Assembly: GCA_015494485.1 (NCBI GenBank) | Contig: WGBF01000549.1 | Span: 1-6,557, forward strand | DNA from: a bacterium | GTDB lineage: Bacteria; Calditrichota; Calditrichia; RBG-13-44-9; J042 | Direction: 5' to 3' | Length of the DNA: 6,557 bases | In this document: one piece after another, positions 5,949 to 6,557 of the stretch | Numbering within the stretch: position 1 is the first letter of the stretch | Layout: every line of letters starts with the position of its first letter | Notes under the pieces: model-generated | What the model saw: only the letters and a program-made list of their open reading frames with translations | Told to the model about the DNA's origin: nothing | Database searches by the model: none | Made by a program: the position numbers and the translations under genes

Positions 5949-6557
5949 TTTCTCCCTTAATAATGGCAATGATGGTTAAAATTAAAATTTTAATATCGAA
6001 CCACAAGGACCAATTCTGAATGTAATACAGGTCATACGGCACGCGCTCCTCCCACGGTGCCGCCTGCCGCTTACCATTTACCTGAGCCCAGCCGGTAATG
6101 CCGGGTCGCACCCGGTGGCGTTCGGAAAAGAGGGGGATTTCTTTCAAATACTTCTGGACATAGTAGGTGCGCTCCGGACGGGGTCCCACCAGGCTCATGT
6201 CGCCTTTGAGCACATTCCACAACTGCGGGAGCTCATCCAAGCTGGTGCGGCGCAAAAAGCGACCAATGGGGGTAACGCGGTCATCGCCTTTGCGCACGTC
6301 TTTTAACCCCTCCCGGTCGTCTTCCGATATGTACATGGAGCGGAATTTGTACATGGTGAATTCCCGTCCATCCAGTGCCACCCGTTTTTGCCGGTAAATT
6401 ACCGGTCCCCGGGAGGTCAGCTTAATCAGTACCGCAATCAAAACCAGCAACGGCGCCAGCAAAAGAAGAATCGTAGCGGACACCACCACATCAAACACCC
6501 GTTTTAAAAACCCCTGCCAGCCGGCCAGGGCCACGGATTTGATTTGCAGCAGAGGAA
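5938..6557 (-). CDS. Polyprenyl-phosphate sugar-1-phosphate transferase (WcaJ/CpsE-like), N-terminal part beyond the window
   Basis: The C-terminal catalytic part of an enzyme that transfers a sugar-1-phosphate from a UDP-sugar to undecaprenyl phosphate, the first membrane step of exopolysaccharide or O-antigen assembly. Visible in order: a pre-helix KRVFDVVVS; a hydrophobic hairpin ATILLLLAPLLVLIAVLIKL; GPVIYRQKRV; MYKFRSM; SLDELPQLWNVLKGDMS followed by LVGPRPE, with the Asp-Glu pair expected at the active site; RPGITGWAQVNGKR; and YDLYYIQNWSLWFDIKILI near the end. A GTG at 6534 could start a short protein, but the frame continues to the edge as PLLQIKSVALAGWQGFLKR, which resembles the linker of long family members with extra N-terminal membrane helices. 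I therefore call it truncated by the window. Its stop lies inside the next gene. Sugar specificity unknown. Confidence 0.93.
   Translation of the reverse strand, partial: PLLQIKSVALAGWQGFLKRVFDVVVSATILLLLAPLLVLIAVLIKLTSRGPVIYRQKRVALDGREFTMYKFRSMYISEDDREGLKDVRKGDDRVTPIGRFLRRTSLDELPQLWNVLKGDMSLVGPRPERTYYVQKYLKEIPLFSERHRVRPGITGWAQVNGKRQAAPWEERVPYDLYYIQNWSLWFDIKILILTIIAIIKGENAY

Noticed and set aside
5949..5969. Longer start (TTG 5969) for the O-antigen-ligase-like gene
   Set aside because: No ribosome site before it, whereas ATG 5948 has GGGAG just upstream and a small 11-nt overlap with the preceding gene.
6391..6405. 15-nt palindrome CCGGTAAATTACCGG
   Set aside because: It lies within the conserved VIYRQ coding stretch of the sugar transferase, too far inside the gene for an operator and probably chance.
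6532..6534. GTG as the true start of the sugar transferase
   Set aside because: The frame continues upstream to the window edge with sequence typical of the linker in long family members.

Overview
The window comes from a bacterium of moderate-to-high GC (estimated by eye at a little over 50%). It probably has a Gram-negative-type or at least exopolysaccharide-producing envelope, because the right end carries the tail of a glycan-assembly cluster. Nothing in the sequence fixes the phylum. One candidate promoter resembles the Bacteroidota-type consensus, but this is weak evidence. The content is mostly recognisable housekeeping and envelope genes, and I see no clearly new multi-gene system.

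Layout, left to right. (1) Positions 1-142 are a perfect 47-bp inverted repeat around a 48-bp loop, lying over the 5' part of an ATP-grasp ligase gene. The reverse complement of the loop, not the loop as written, encodes the family's expected residues. The left edge therefore looks folded back or inverted, either as an assembly artefact at a contig end or as a real inversion. (2) An ATP-grasp enzyme (to 1019, +) overlaps by 14 nt a small stand-alone Smr-domain protein (1006-1293, +, TTG start). (3) Convergent to these is an RsmF-like rRNA m5C methyltransferase (1327-2757, -). (4) After a 177-bp divergent promoter region come an ABC permease (2935-3648, +) and its ATPase (3645-4559, +), joined by a GTGA stop/start overlap. 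(5) A 189-bp convergent gap holds a nested inverted-repeat element (about 4571-4690). (6) On the minus strand, an O-antigen ligase/Wzy-type membrane protein (4749-5948) follows and overlaps the C-terminal part of a polyprenyl-phosphate sugar-1-phosphate transferase (5938 to the right edge).

Functionally there are four blocks. The ATP-grasp/Smr pair is translationally linked but of unknown joint role. The RNA methyltransferase stands alone on its strand. The two-gene ABC exporter has an unknown substrate. The glycan pair would work together: the transferase loads the first sugar onto undecaprenyl phosphate, and the Wzy/WaaL-like protein polymerises or ligates the finished chains. The two most unusual things are the folded left edge and the nested-palindrome element.
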